Shown here: in pieces, positions 1-6,335 of the stretch
Position numbering within the stretch: position 1 is the stretch's first letter
Layout of the letters: every line of letters starts with the position of its first letter
DNA from: Clostridia bacterium
GTDB taxonomy: Bacteria; Bacillota; Clostridia; TANB77; CAG-508
DNA length: 9,148 bases
NCBI GenBank assembly: GCA_900754085.1
Contig: CAAEBO010000010.1
Coordinates: 1 to 9,148, forward strand
Direction of reading: 5' to 3'
Notes under the pieces: generated by a model
Told to the model about the DNA's origin: nothing
Databases searched by the model: none
Seen by the model: the letters and a program-made list of their open reading frames with translations, nothing else
Translations under genes and position numbers: made by a program

Positions 1-468
1 ATTTATTTATATAATAGTGTAGAAGAACTACATAATGAAGTTTTTGGTAAAAAGCAAGAAGAATGGAAAGTAGCAATAGAAGATGAAGAATGTAATTTAA
101 AATTAGTAACACCTTTAAACTCAGGTTCGGTACATTCTTATAGTGATATAATGAAAATTGCACAAAAATCGGTTGCCGACAGAATTCTTGCAGATAATTT
201 TGAATATATTCCAAAGTGGTTAGATATTACAACATATATTTTTGGATTAAATAGTGCTAAAATAACTTATTCTTATAAGAAATTAGACATTTGTAATGTG
301 AAAAGTTTTAGCGATGCTTATTTTATAACTTTATCGCTAATTAATACGTATGGAATAAATAAAATTATAAAATTATATAAAAAAGCTAAAAATTACAATA
401 AAATATTAAAAGCTTCAGACTCAGAAATAAATAATATCATTATAAAATATTATACAGAAGCAGTGTAA
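1..468 (+). CDS. Hypothetical protein, 3' part only (possible degenerate gluzincin-peptidase-like C-terminus)
   Basis: The frame is open from the first base to the TAA at 466-468, so this is the last 155 codons of a longer gene. The ATG at 151 is internal and has no ribosome binding site, so it should not be taken as the start. I do not recognise the product with confidence. The pattern of a helix, then IPKWLD (residues 70-75 of the fragment), then a later YFITLSLINTYG stretch resembles the C-terminal part of MA-clan metallopeptidases (HExxH, then P-x-W-L-x-E-G-x-A-x-Y, then Y..S..L...YG). However, the expected HExxH position reads as SVADRIL and the expected E-G as I-T. If the relationship is real, the protein is catalytically dead. 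No membrane segment is visible. A hairpin terminator follows directly. The reading frame is certain; the family is a weak inference. Confidence 0.75.
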   Translation: MYLYNSVEELHNEVFGKKQEEWKVAIEDEECNLKLVTPLNSGSVHSYSDIMKIAQKSVADRILADNFEYIPKWLDITTYIFGLNSAKITYSYKKLDICNVKSFSDAYFITLSLINTYGINKIIKLYKKAKNYNKILKASDSEINNIIIKYYTEAV

Positions 469-472
469 AAAG

Positions 473-525
473 AACCCATAGGTTAACTACAAAGAAATGT
501 AATTAATCTATGGGTTACTGTTTTG
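473..525 (+). terminator. Rho-independent terminator after the partial gene
   Basis: Positions 473-486 pair with 503-516 over 14 bp, beginning AACCCATAG / CTATGGGTT and containing one G-U pair. The loop is 16 bases. A short T run (521-524) lies just 3' of the stem. It starts five bases after the stop codon, so it ends the upstream transcription unit. Confidence 0.75.
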
Positions 526-559
526 TCGAAAAACGTCAAAAGTCGAAAAAAATGACGAA
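524..559 (+). promoter_or_regulatory. Cluster of Spo0A-box-like sequences
   Basis: The 0A box consensus is TGTCGAA, more loosely TGNCGAA. Here TGTCGAA lies at 524-530 (exact) and TGACGAA at 553-559 (exact to TGNCGAA). AGTCGAA at 541-547 matches 6 of 7 and CGTCAAA at 534-540 matches 5 of 7. The first and second are 10 bases apart, the tandem spacing known for Spo0A dimers. The cluster lies just upstream of a candidate promoter for the DUF6514-like gene. All copies face the same way. This position suits an activator, but binding is inferred. Confidence 0.55.
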
Positions 560-565
560 CGAAAA

Positions 566-595
566 TACTTGCTTTTATTATTGTATGGGTATAAA
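566..595 (+). promoter_or_regulatory. Candidate SigA-type promoter for the DUF6514-like gene
   Basis: The -10 is TATAAA at 590-595. The -35 is weak: TACTTG at 566-571 gives an 18-base spacer, while TTGCTT at 569-574 gives 15. A poor -35 with activator-like boxes immediately upstream is the arrangement of Spo0A-activated SigA promoters. The exact -35 is uncertain. Confidence 0.45.
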
Positions 596-673
596 GTAAA
601 ATATACAAGCTTAATTGTTAAACACATTAATAGCAATTATAACTTAGGAAAATAAGAAGGGAAGAGTAAACAG

Positions 674-997
674 ATGAGTAAAAGATTTTGTGGCGGAATA
701 TTTTATGAGCCGAAGTTAATGATTGAATTAGGAGTAGATCACCCAATAAGTTTGTTATATTATTTAACTTATGAAAAAGAAACTTATGGAATAGAAATTG
801 TAAAAATACAATTTAATGAAGACTCTAAGATAACAAGAGAAGTAGGAGTTATAGAAGACATTTCTTCAAATGAAAAAGAGGTAATTTCTATTATAAATAA
901 ATTAAAAGAACACTATGTTACACCAATTGTAATGAAGGATATAATAGATGATATGAAATACGAAATATCACCAACAATAATAACAACTAGAACATAA
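674..997 (+). CDS. Small DUF6514-family-like protein of unknown function
   Basis: This 107-residue soluble protein has no signal peptide or membrane segment. Its central YGIEI (about residues 38-42), the following VIEDIS..E..V..II.KL segment, and YVTPIVMKDIIDDM near residues 80-94 match what I remember of DUF6514, a family of short clostridial proteins of unknown function. The assignment is from memory. The start is supported by a purine-rich stretch (AGAAGGGAAGAG) ahead of the ATG, though no canonical AGGAGG is present. The gene stands alone between two terminators, with Spo0A-like boxes and its own promoter upstream, so it probably responds to entry into sporulation or stationary phase. Its stop codon lies inside the loop of its terminator. 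No biochemical role can be given. Confidence 0.8.
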   Translation: MSKRFCGGIFYEPKLMIELGVDHPISLLYYLTYEKETYGIEIVKIQFNEDSKITREVGVIEDISSNEKEVISIINKLKEHYVTPIVMKDIIDDMKYEISPTIITTRT

Positions 998-1013
998 GTT
1001 TTGGTTGTTTTTT
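982..1013 (+). terminator. Rho-independent terminator overlapping the end of the DUF6514-like gene
   Basis: Positions 982-993 (AACAACTAGAAC) pair with 998-1009 (GTTTTGGTTGTT) over 12 bp including two G-U pairs. The four-base loop ATAA contains the stop codon TAA (995-997). T residues run from 1008 to 1013. The left arm is coding sequence. Confidence 0.8.
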
Positions 1014-1050
1014 GTATATTAAACGTTTTATAGTAATATAAATTTTGCAT

Positions 1051-1080
1051 TTGCTTTTTTATATAATTCTAGTATATAAT
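1051..1080 (+). promoter_or_regulatory. SigA-type promoter for trmB and its downstream gene
   Basis: TTGCTT (1051-1056), 18 bases, then TATAAT (1075-1080). It lies between the preceding terminator and the trmB ribosome binding site and leaves a leader of roughly 25 bases. Confidence 0.65.
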
Positions 1081-1111
1081 TATTAAAAATTATTAAGAGG
1101 AGAGCAATAAA

Positions 1112-1771
1112 ATGAGAATTAGATTTAAACCATGGGCAAGACCAGAATTAGAAGCATGTAAATTTTATATAGATAATCCAGAAGAATATAAAGGAAAATG
1201 GAAAACAGTATTTAAGAATTCAAACAATCCTATTCATTTGGAATTGGGATGTGGAAAAGGTAATTTTATTTCAAGAATGGCTATTAAGAATCCAAATGTA
1301 AATTATATAGCAATAGATTTAGTAGATGCAATGTTAGGATTAGCAAAAAGGAACATAGAACAAGAATTTAAAGACAATAATGCTGAACCTTCAAACATAA
1401 TTATTACTAGATTTGATATAGAAAGAATATTATTAATGATGAATAATAATGACAACATAGAAAGAATTTATATTAATTTTTGTAATCCTTGGCCTAGAGG
1501 AAAGCACAGAAAAAAGAGACTTACACATACAAGGCAATTAGAAAAGTATAAAGAATTTTTAGTTCCTAACGGAGAAATACATTTTAAGACAGATGATGAT
1601 GATTTGTTTGAATCTAGTATAACATACTTTAATGAAAGTGGTTTCGAAATAACAAAGATAACATATGATTTACATTCTGAAATAGATTGGGATAATATAA
1701 AAACCGAACATGAAGAGATGTTTTCAAAAGAAGGAATTAAAATTAAGGCTTTAATAGCTAAACTTAAGTAA
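1112..1771 (+). CDS. trmB: tRNA (guanine-N7-)-methyltransferase TrmB
   Basis: The enzyme transfers a methyl group from S-adenosylmethionine to N7 of guanosine 46 in the tRNA variable loop and acts in the cytoplasm. At 219 residues it has normal family length. The Rossmann-type SAM-binding motif is HLELGCGKGNF (residues 42-52), followed by an acidic strand end at D69 in YIAIDLVDA. The family signature INFCNPWPRGKHRKKRLTH spans 121-139. C-terminal TEHEEMFSKEGIKI matches the usual T-x-Y-E-x-x-F-x-x-x-G region, with H in place of the usual Y. The ATG has AAGAGGAGAG about nine bases upstream. A promoter lies directly ahead and the next gene follows after 30 bases, so the two are probably co-transcribed. 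Nothing suggests truncation. Confidence 0.95.
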   Translation: MRIRFKPWARPELEACKFYIDNPEEYKGKWKTVFKNSNNPIHLELGCGKGNFISRMAIKNPNVNYIAIDLVDAMLGLAKRNIEQEFKDNNAEPSNIIITRFDIERILLMMNNNDNIERIYINFCNPWPRGKHRKKRLTHTRQLEKYKEFLVPNGEIHFKTDDDDLFESSITYFNESGFEITKITYDLHSEIDWDNIKTEHEEMFSKEGIKIKALIAKLK

Positions 1772-1801
1772 TTTATTAATGATGGAAAAGAAGGTTATAT
1801 A

Positions 1802-2749
1802 TTGAAAGTAAGAGAATTATTAGAAAGTATACAAAAAAGTCAGGAATATAAAGAATTAGACGAATTAAGTTTTATAAGAAAGATTTATATAGAAATAGGA
1901 AAAAACAAAACTTTTGATGTAAAGTACTATTTTGGAAACACAGATACTCAAAAGAAAATATATAATCTTGCTAGAAAAAGAGAAGAGGTAGAAAGAAGAT
2001 TAGATAAACGAGAGATTATATGTTATTCTTTAGCAAGACAATGTGAATATATTTTTAGAAAATTGGATTATAGTTGTACTGTTACTCATGAACCGAAGGA
2101 GTTAGAACACGTGTTTAACATACTTACTTTAAAAGATGGTAGGAGAATAAAACTAGATTTGCAATCTGATTTAGAGTTTATTCAAACAGGTAGGAAAACA
2201 AGACATTTTGGTACTACAGACGATGAATATATTTTATTAGATGAGATATCAGAAGAGGAAATAAGAAAAGCAGATAAAGATATAGGTTATCCTAATGAGA
2301 ATGCAGAATATAATGATGAAGTATTAAATAAAATTATAAATAATTTAAAAGGTCTAACTTTAACAGAGAGAGTATCAAGCTTTATAAGCAATGACCAAAT
2401 AAATGAAATTTCTAAAGATATGGGATACATGCAAAAATATTCTTTTTTCTATAAAATGTTAAGTAGTTTATCAGAAAAGGAAATCTGGAAGAAACTTTTT
2501 ATATTTCCATGCGAAATTAGGCAAGGAGAATACACAAGTTGTATATTTGTAAATGATAAACAACCCAAAACATATTTATATTCAAATAAGCACAATATGT
2601 TTTTAGGTGTGGGGATAGATAAAATAAGTAATTTACAAGAAGAGGGATTAAAATTAGGTATTAGAGGAAACGAAAATGGAGTAAAATTATTAAAAAGAGT
2701 AATAAGTGAAAGAAATAAGAAAAAAGACCATGAAGAGCAATCTTTATAA
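1802..2749 (+). CDS. Transglutaminase-like cysteine-protein of unknown function
   Basis: This is a 315-residue protein with no signal peptide or membrane span, so it is probably cytoplasmic. I chose the TTG start at 1802: AAAGAAGG (1787-1794) lies seven bases ahead, and the frame back to the trmB stop has no ATG or GTG. Residues 71-128 read EIICYSLA...LEHVFNILTLKDGRRIKLDLQ. This spacing of C74, H103 and D119 matches the Cys-His-Asp order of the transglutaminase-like/papain-like fold: a Cys at a helix start, a His before a strand, and an Asp on the next strand after a DGR turn. The N-terminal 70 residues look helical and charged. Residues about 215-300 look like a separate mixed or beta region. 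Substrate and role (protease, amidase or transferase) are unknown. It follows trmB by 30 bases in the same direction and shares its promoter. No clear terminator was found after it, so some read-through toward pta is possible. Confidence 0.8.
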   Translation: MKVRELLESIQKSQEYKELDELSFIRKIYIEIGKNKTFDVKYYFGNTDTQKKIYNLARKREEVERRLDKREIICYSLARQCEYIFRKLDYSCTVTHEPKELEHVFNILTLKDGRRIKLDLQSDLEFIQTGRKTRHFGTTDDEYILLDEISEEEIRKADKDIGYPNENAEYNDEVLNKIINNLKGLTLTERVSSFISNDQINEISKDMGYMQKYSFFYKMLSSLSEKEIWKKLFIFPCEIRQGEYTSCIFVNDKQPKTYLYSNKHNMFLGVGIDKISNLQEEGLKLGIRGNENGVKLLKRVISERNKKKDHEEQSL

Positions 2750-2765
2750 TTTCATATATTTTAGC

Positions 2766-2794
2766 TTGTCAACTTGTAAATACTAATATATAAT
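2766..2794 (+). promoter_or_regulatory. SigA-type promoter for pta-ackA
   Basis: TTGTCA (2766-2771), 17 bases, then TATAAT (2789-2794). This is close to the vegetative consensus with ideal spacing and fits constitutive high expression of the acetate pathway. The leader is about 40 bases and ends in AAGGAGG (2828-2834). Confidence 0.8.
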
Positions 2795-2839
2795 TAATAA
2801 GGTTAGAAACATAAGTAATATCTTTAAAAGGAGGATAAA

Positions 2840-3847
2840 ATGTCATTTATAGATGAAATAAAAAACAGAGCCAAAAAAGAAATAAAAAAAATAGTACTTC
2901 CAGAATCAGAAGATGATAGAACATTAAAAGCTACATCTGAAGTATTAAAACAAAAGTTTGCAAAAATAACATTAATAGGAAATAGAAAAACAATATTAAA
3001 AAGAGCACAAGAATTAAACTTAAATAACATAGAAGAAGCAGAAATTATAGACCCAGTTAATTCAGATAAATATAATGAATTTGTGGAAAAATTTTACGAA
3101 TTAAGAAAAAATAAAGGAATGACTATAGAAAACTCTAAAGAATATATGCTAGACAATACATATTTTGGTATGATGATGGTAAAACAAGGATATGCAGATG
3201 GTTTAGTATCTGGAGCAGTACATTCTACTTCAGACACATTAAGACCAGCACTTCAAATTTTAAAAACAGCACCAGGAACAAAATTAGTATCTGCATTCTT
3301 TATGATGATTGTACCAAATTGTGAATTTGGAGAAGATGGTGTATTTCTATTTTCAGATAGCGGATTAAATGAAAATCCAGATTGTGAAGCATTATCTGAA
3401 ATAGCACTTTCATCTAGTAAAAGTTTTGAATTATTAGTTGGCAAAGAGCCAAAAATAGCTATGCTTTCTTATTCTTCACATGGTAGTGCTAAATCAGATT
3501 TAACAGAGAAGGTGATAAATGCAACTAAACTTGTAAAAGAAAAAGCACCAAATTTGCTAGTGGATGGAGAATTACAACTAGATGCTGCAATAATTCCAGA
3601 AGTAGCAGAATATAAAGCAAAGGGAAGTCCTTTAAAAGGAAAAGCTAATGTTTTAATATTTCCAGATTTAAATTCAGGAAATATAGGATATAAATTAGTT
3701 CAAAGGCTTGCGAAAGCAGAAGCATATGGACCTTTATGTCAAGGTATAGCAAAACCTGTTAATGATTTATCTAGGGGATGCAATAGTAAAGATATAGAAG
3801 GTGTTATTGCAATTACAGCAGTTCAAGCTCAAGAACAAGAAAAATAA
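2840..3847 (+). CDS. pta: Phosphate acetyltransferase
   Basis: The enzyme interconverts acetyl-CoA plus phosphate with acetyl phosphate plus CoA, the first step of acetate formation. At 335 residues it is the short, single-domain clostridial type, without the N-terminal regulatory domains of the E. coli enzyme. Visible motifs are KIVLPESEDDRTLKA near 17-31, SYSSHGSAKS at 210-219, VDGELQLDAA at 241-250, FPDLNSGNIGYK at 274-285, and GPLCQGIAKPVNDLSRGC at 297-314; the last is the C-terminal CoA/phosphate-binding signature. An ideal AAGGAGG lies five bases before the ATG. The ackA gene follows after 15 bases, which favours acetyl rather than butyryl transfer. The related phosphate butyryltransferase family is less likely because of the motifs and this partner. 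Confidence 0.96.
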   Translation: MSFIDEIKNRAKKEIKKIVLPESEDDRTLKATSEVLKQKFAKITLIGNRKTILKRAQELNLNNIEEAEIIDPVNSDKYNEFVEKFYELRKNKGMTIENSKEYMLDNTYFGMMMVKQGYADGLVSGAVHSTSDTLRPALQILKTAPGTKLVSAFFMMIVPNCEFGEDGVFLFSDSGLNENPDCEALSEIALSSSKSFELLVGKEPKIAMLSYSSHGSAKSDLTEKVINATKLVKEKAPNLLVDGELQLDAAIIPEVAEYKAKGSPLKGKANVLIFPDLNSGNIGYKLVQRLAKAEAYGPLCQGIAKPVNDLSRGCNSKDIEGVIAITAVQAQEQEK

Positions 3848-3862
3848 ATTGGAGGTTTTTTT

Positions 3863-5053
3863 ATGAAAATTTTAGTAATTAATTGTGGAAGCTCATCTTT
3901 AAAATATCAATTAATAGATATGGCTTCTGAAAATGTAATGGCAAAAGGAACTTTTGAAAGAATTGGACAACCTAATTCATTCTTAACACATAAAATAAAT
4001 GGAGAAAAATATAAATTAGAAAAACCAGTAAAAAATCATGAAGAAGCATTAGAATTTTCTTTAGAGCAATTATTAGATTCTAAATATAAAGTAATAGATT
4101 CTTTAGAAGAAATTAATGCTACAGGACATAGAGTTGTTCATGGTGGTGAAAAATTCAACAAACCTGTAATAATTAATGAAGAAGTAATAAAAACAATAGA
4201 AGAATGTTCTCATTTAGCACCACTTCATAACCCAGCAGCAATAATGGGAATTAGAGCAGCAGAAAAGATAATGCCAAATAAACCAATGGTAGCAGTATTT
4301 GACACGGCTTTTCACCAAACAATGCCAAAAGAACATTATATATACCCAATACCTTATAAATATTATAAAGATTTTGGTGTTAGAAAATATGGCTTCCACG
4401 GTACATCACACCAATATGTATCAAAACGTGTAGCTGAGCTCGAAGGAAAACCAGTAGAAGACTTAAAAATTATATCTTGCCATTTAGGACAAGGTGGAAG
4501 TATATGTGCTGTACAAGGTGGTAAATCTGTAGAAACCAGTATGGGGCTTACTCCTCTTGCTGGTATCCCTATGGGAACACGTTCTGGAGATATAGATCCA
4601 TCTGTAGTAACTTTTATAATGAAAAGAGAAGGATTAACACCTGACGAAATGGAATGTATTTTAAATAAGGAATCTGGAATTTTAGCTTTATCTGGGGTTA
4701 CACAAGACTGTAGAGATATGGAAGCTGCAGCAGCAGAAGGAAACGAGCAAGCAGAACTTGCAATAAAGATACATAATTATTTGGTAGCAACACAAATTGC
4801 TAAATGTGCTGTTGCTATGAATGGATTTGATGTTATGCTATTTACAGCAGGAATTGGTGAAAACCAAAAGAATATAAGAAAAGGTATTTGTGAAAATTTA
4901 AAATTCTTAGGTGTAGAAATAGATGACGAAAAAAATAATGTAAGAGGAGAAGAATGTTTAATCTCTTCTGAAAATTCTAAAATTAAAGTGTATGTAGTGC
5001 CAACAGATGAAGAATTAATGATTGCAAAACAAACTTTAGAATTAATTAAATAA
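3863..5053 (+). CDS. ackA: Acetate kinase
   Basis: The enzyme transfers the phosphoryl group of acetyl phosphate to ADP, giving acetate and ATP. This is substrate-level phosphorylation at the end of fermentation and is reversible. At 396 residues it has the full family length. It shows VINCGSSSLKYQL (5-17), GHRVVHGG (88-95), VFDTAFHQTMP (145-155), YGFHGTSH (176-183), HLGQGGS (207-213), and GIPMGTRSGDIDP (234-246). Residues corresponding by position to the known catalytic set are N7, R90, D147, H179, R240 and E383/E384. GGAGG (3851-3855) precedes the ATG by seven bases. It is the second gene of a two-gene operon with pta and is followed by a hairpin terminator. Confidence 0.97.
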   Translation: MKILVINCGSSSLKYQLIDMASENVMAKGTFERIGQPNSFLTHKINGEKYKLEKPVKNHEEALEFSLEQLLDSKYKVIDSLEEINATGHRVVHGGEKFNKPVIINEEVIKTIEECSHLAPLHNPAAIMGIRAAEKIMPNKPMVAVFDTAFHQTMPKEHYIYPIPYKYYKDFGVRKYGFHGTSHQYVSKRVAELEGKPVEDLKIISCHLGQGGSICAVQGGKSVETSMGLTPLAGIPMGTRSGDIDPSVVTFIMKREGLTPDEMECILNKESGILALSGVTQDCRDMEAAAAEGNEQAELAIKIHNYLVATQIAKCAVAMNGFDVMLFTAGIGENQKNIRKGICENLKFLGVEIDDEKNNVRGEECLISSENSKIKVYVVPTDEELMIAKQTLELIK

Positions 5054-5062
5054 ATAGTATAG

Positions 5063-5117
5063 AAGAACATATATCAGCAGTGAATAAAATTGAATTTGCT
5101 GTAAATATGTTCTTTTT
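5063..5117 (+). terminator. Rho-independent terminator of pta-ackA
   Basis: AAGAACATAT (5063-5072) pairs with ATATGTTCTT (5105-5114). An inner CAGCA/TGCTG stem stacks above a small internal loop. Five T residues (5113-5117) follow. It starts nine bases after the ackA stop. Confidence 0.8.
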
Positions 5118-5127
5118 CACATTATAT

Positions 5128-5156
5128 TTGATAAATTTGCAAATACCTGTTATAAT
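5128..5156 (+). promoter_or_regulatory. SigA-type extended -10 promoter for the cysteine-cluster gene
   Basis: TTGATA (5128-5133), 17 bases, then TATAAT (5151-5156). A TG at 5148-5149 gives an extended -10 (TGTTATAAT). It lies 11 bases after the pta-ackA terminator, so the next gene is a separate unit. Confidence 0.75.
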
Positions 5157-5207
5157 AGATAAGATAACTTGTTAATATAACTCTAATAAATGAAGGGAGA
5201 AAAACAA

Positions 5208-6203
5208 ATGAAATTTGAAAACAATGAATTATGCAAAGAATGTGGAGGTAAATGCTGCAAATCTTCAAGTTGCTTATATGCACCGGAAGACTTTAAAGAA
5301 ATAAGTGTAGAACATTTTCTTCGGTTGTACAATGAAGGAAAAATAATGTTTTCACAAGTAACAAAAGCAGATGGTGGTATGCCATATAGCCATTGGTTAA
5401 TTAAACCAGCACAAATTGACACACCTAGAATACAGCCCAATATTCTTATAGGCAACTCTCCATGTATCAACTTGACAGAGTCTGGATGTAAAATAAAAGA
5501 TTTCTATCACAGACCACGTGGCGGGAAACTGCTAGAGCCTAAACTGGTAGAAATAGAGAACTGTAAACCATGCTATATATCAGCAAGCGAACCAGAACAG
5601 CCCTCAATTTCTTTTAAAGTAGAAGAATGCAAGTCATATTATACAATAAAGGAAGCTTTGATAGAATGGCAACCTTTCTCGGTTATAATAGAAGCTACAG
5701 TGGAACATATTTTGGCAGAAGAAAGACTCAAAATAAAAGAATTCCATTTTGAACATGAAGTATGCAAGTTGTGTGAAGGAAGATGCTGTAAAGTAAGTGG
5801 TTGTAACTTCGCACCAAGCGACTTTAAAGAAATATCATATTCATATCTAAAAAAGATTATCAACAAAGGTTTTATTTCTATTATTATTGTTCCAGACATA
5901 CAAACTGGATTTGAAGAAGATATTCTAGCGCTAAAAGTTAGAAATAAAGGAGCCAGAGTGTGTGATCTAGAGGTGAACATTGCTAGACCTTGTATTTTGT
6001 GGGAAGAAACTGGTTGTAGTTTTGAGGACAGTGATAGACCATATGGCGGAAAAGCTTTAGTGCCATATCTTCCAGGCATTGGCTGCAAGATGGGCTATAG
6101 CTACAGACAGTGGGCGGAAGATTGGAAGCCATATCAGAAAATATTAGAAGAACTTTATGATTATTTTTCATTGAAAGACATCGAATTTAATGGCATAATT
6201 TAA
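5208..6203 (+). CDS. Tandemly duplicated cysteine-cluster (YkgJ/UPF0153-like CxxC...CC) protein
   Basis: I place the start at the ATG at 5208 because AAGGGAG (5193-5199) sits eight bases ahead; the in-frame ATG at 5190 lies before that site and has none of its own. The product is then 331 residues. It holds two copies of one domain. Copy 1 (about 6-160) has CKECGGKCCKSSSC (C9, C12, C16, C17, C22), PC at 86, GC at 94, RPRGGK at 102-107, and C119/C122. Copy 2 (about 184-320) has CKLCEGRCCKVSGC (C186, C189, C193, C194, C199), PC at 261, GC at 270, RPYGGK at 277-282, and C293. Both copies share APxDFKEIS and a W-x-P segment. The clustered cysteines suggest Zn or Fe-S binding, as proposed for YkgJ-type proteins. 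The function is unknown. It is a single-gene unit with its own promoter and terminator, and is less AT-rich than its neighbours. Confidence 0.85.
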   Translation: MKFENNELCKECGGKCCKSSSCLYAPEDFKEISVEHFLRLYNEGKIMFSQVTKADGGMPYSHWLIKPAQIDTPRIQPNILIGNSPCINLTESGCKIKDFYHRPRGGKLLEPKLVEIENCKPCYISASEPEQPSISFKVEECKSYYTIKEALIEWQPFSVIIEATVEHILAEERLKIKEFHFEHEVCKLCEGRCCKVSGCNFAPSDFKEISYSYLKKIINKGFISIIIVPDIQTGFEEDILALKVRNKGARVCDLEVNIARPCILWEETGCSFEDSDRPYGGKALVPYLPGIGCKMGYSYRQWAEDWKPYQKILEELYDYFSLKDIEFNGII

Positions 6204-6208
6204 GTGTT

Positions 6209-6255
6209 AAGAAGACTATAATATTGTGTGCTAAGCAATATTATAGTCTTCTTTT
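6209..6255 (+). terminator. Rho-independent terminator with an 18-bp perfect stem
   Basis: Positions 6209-6226 pair perfectly with 6236-6253, with AAGAAGACTAT at the base of the left arm. The loop TGTGCTAAG is nine bases and a TTTT run lies at 6252-6255. It begins five bases after the stop codon of the cysteine-cluster gene. Confidence 0.85.
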
Positions 6256-6277
6256 AGTTATAATTATTATCTTAAAA

Positions 6278-6306
6278 CACCATAATTAACATAATTTCAT
6301 ATTATA
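6278..6306 (+). promoter_or_regulatory. Candidate SigK (late mother-cell sporulation) promoter for dpaB
   Basis: CACC (6278-6281) matches the SigK -35 mACm. After 16 bases, CATATTATA (6298-6306) matches the SigK -10 CATAnnnTA exactly. No good SigA promoter is seen in this gap. In Bacillus the dpaB homologue is transcribed by SigK, which agrees. The motif is short, so the gene's identity carries much of the weight. Confidence 0.6.
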
Positions 6307-6335
6307 TATAAAACTAATATGAAAGGAGGAGAAAT

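Noticed and set aside
151..468. A complete 105-residue gene starting at the ATG at 151
   Set aside because: The same frame is open to the left edge and no ribosome binding site precedes this ATG, so it is an internal methionine of a gene cut by the window.
4642..4932. Further TGACGAA matches to the 0A box inside ackA
   Set aside because: They encode Asp-Glu in a conserved protein, are isolated and lie far from any promoter. They show that single matches arise by chance, which is why only the intergenic cluster is reported.
2840..5053. Butyrate pathway (ptb-buk) instead of acetate
   Set aside because: The C-terminal GPLCQGIAKPVNDLSRG block and the acetate kinase signatures fit pta-ackA.
5190..5207. 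Start of the cysteine-cluster gene at the first in-frame ATG (5190)
   Set aside because: The purine-rich AAGGGAG site lies after this ATG and is well spaced for the ATG at 5208.
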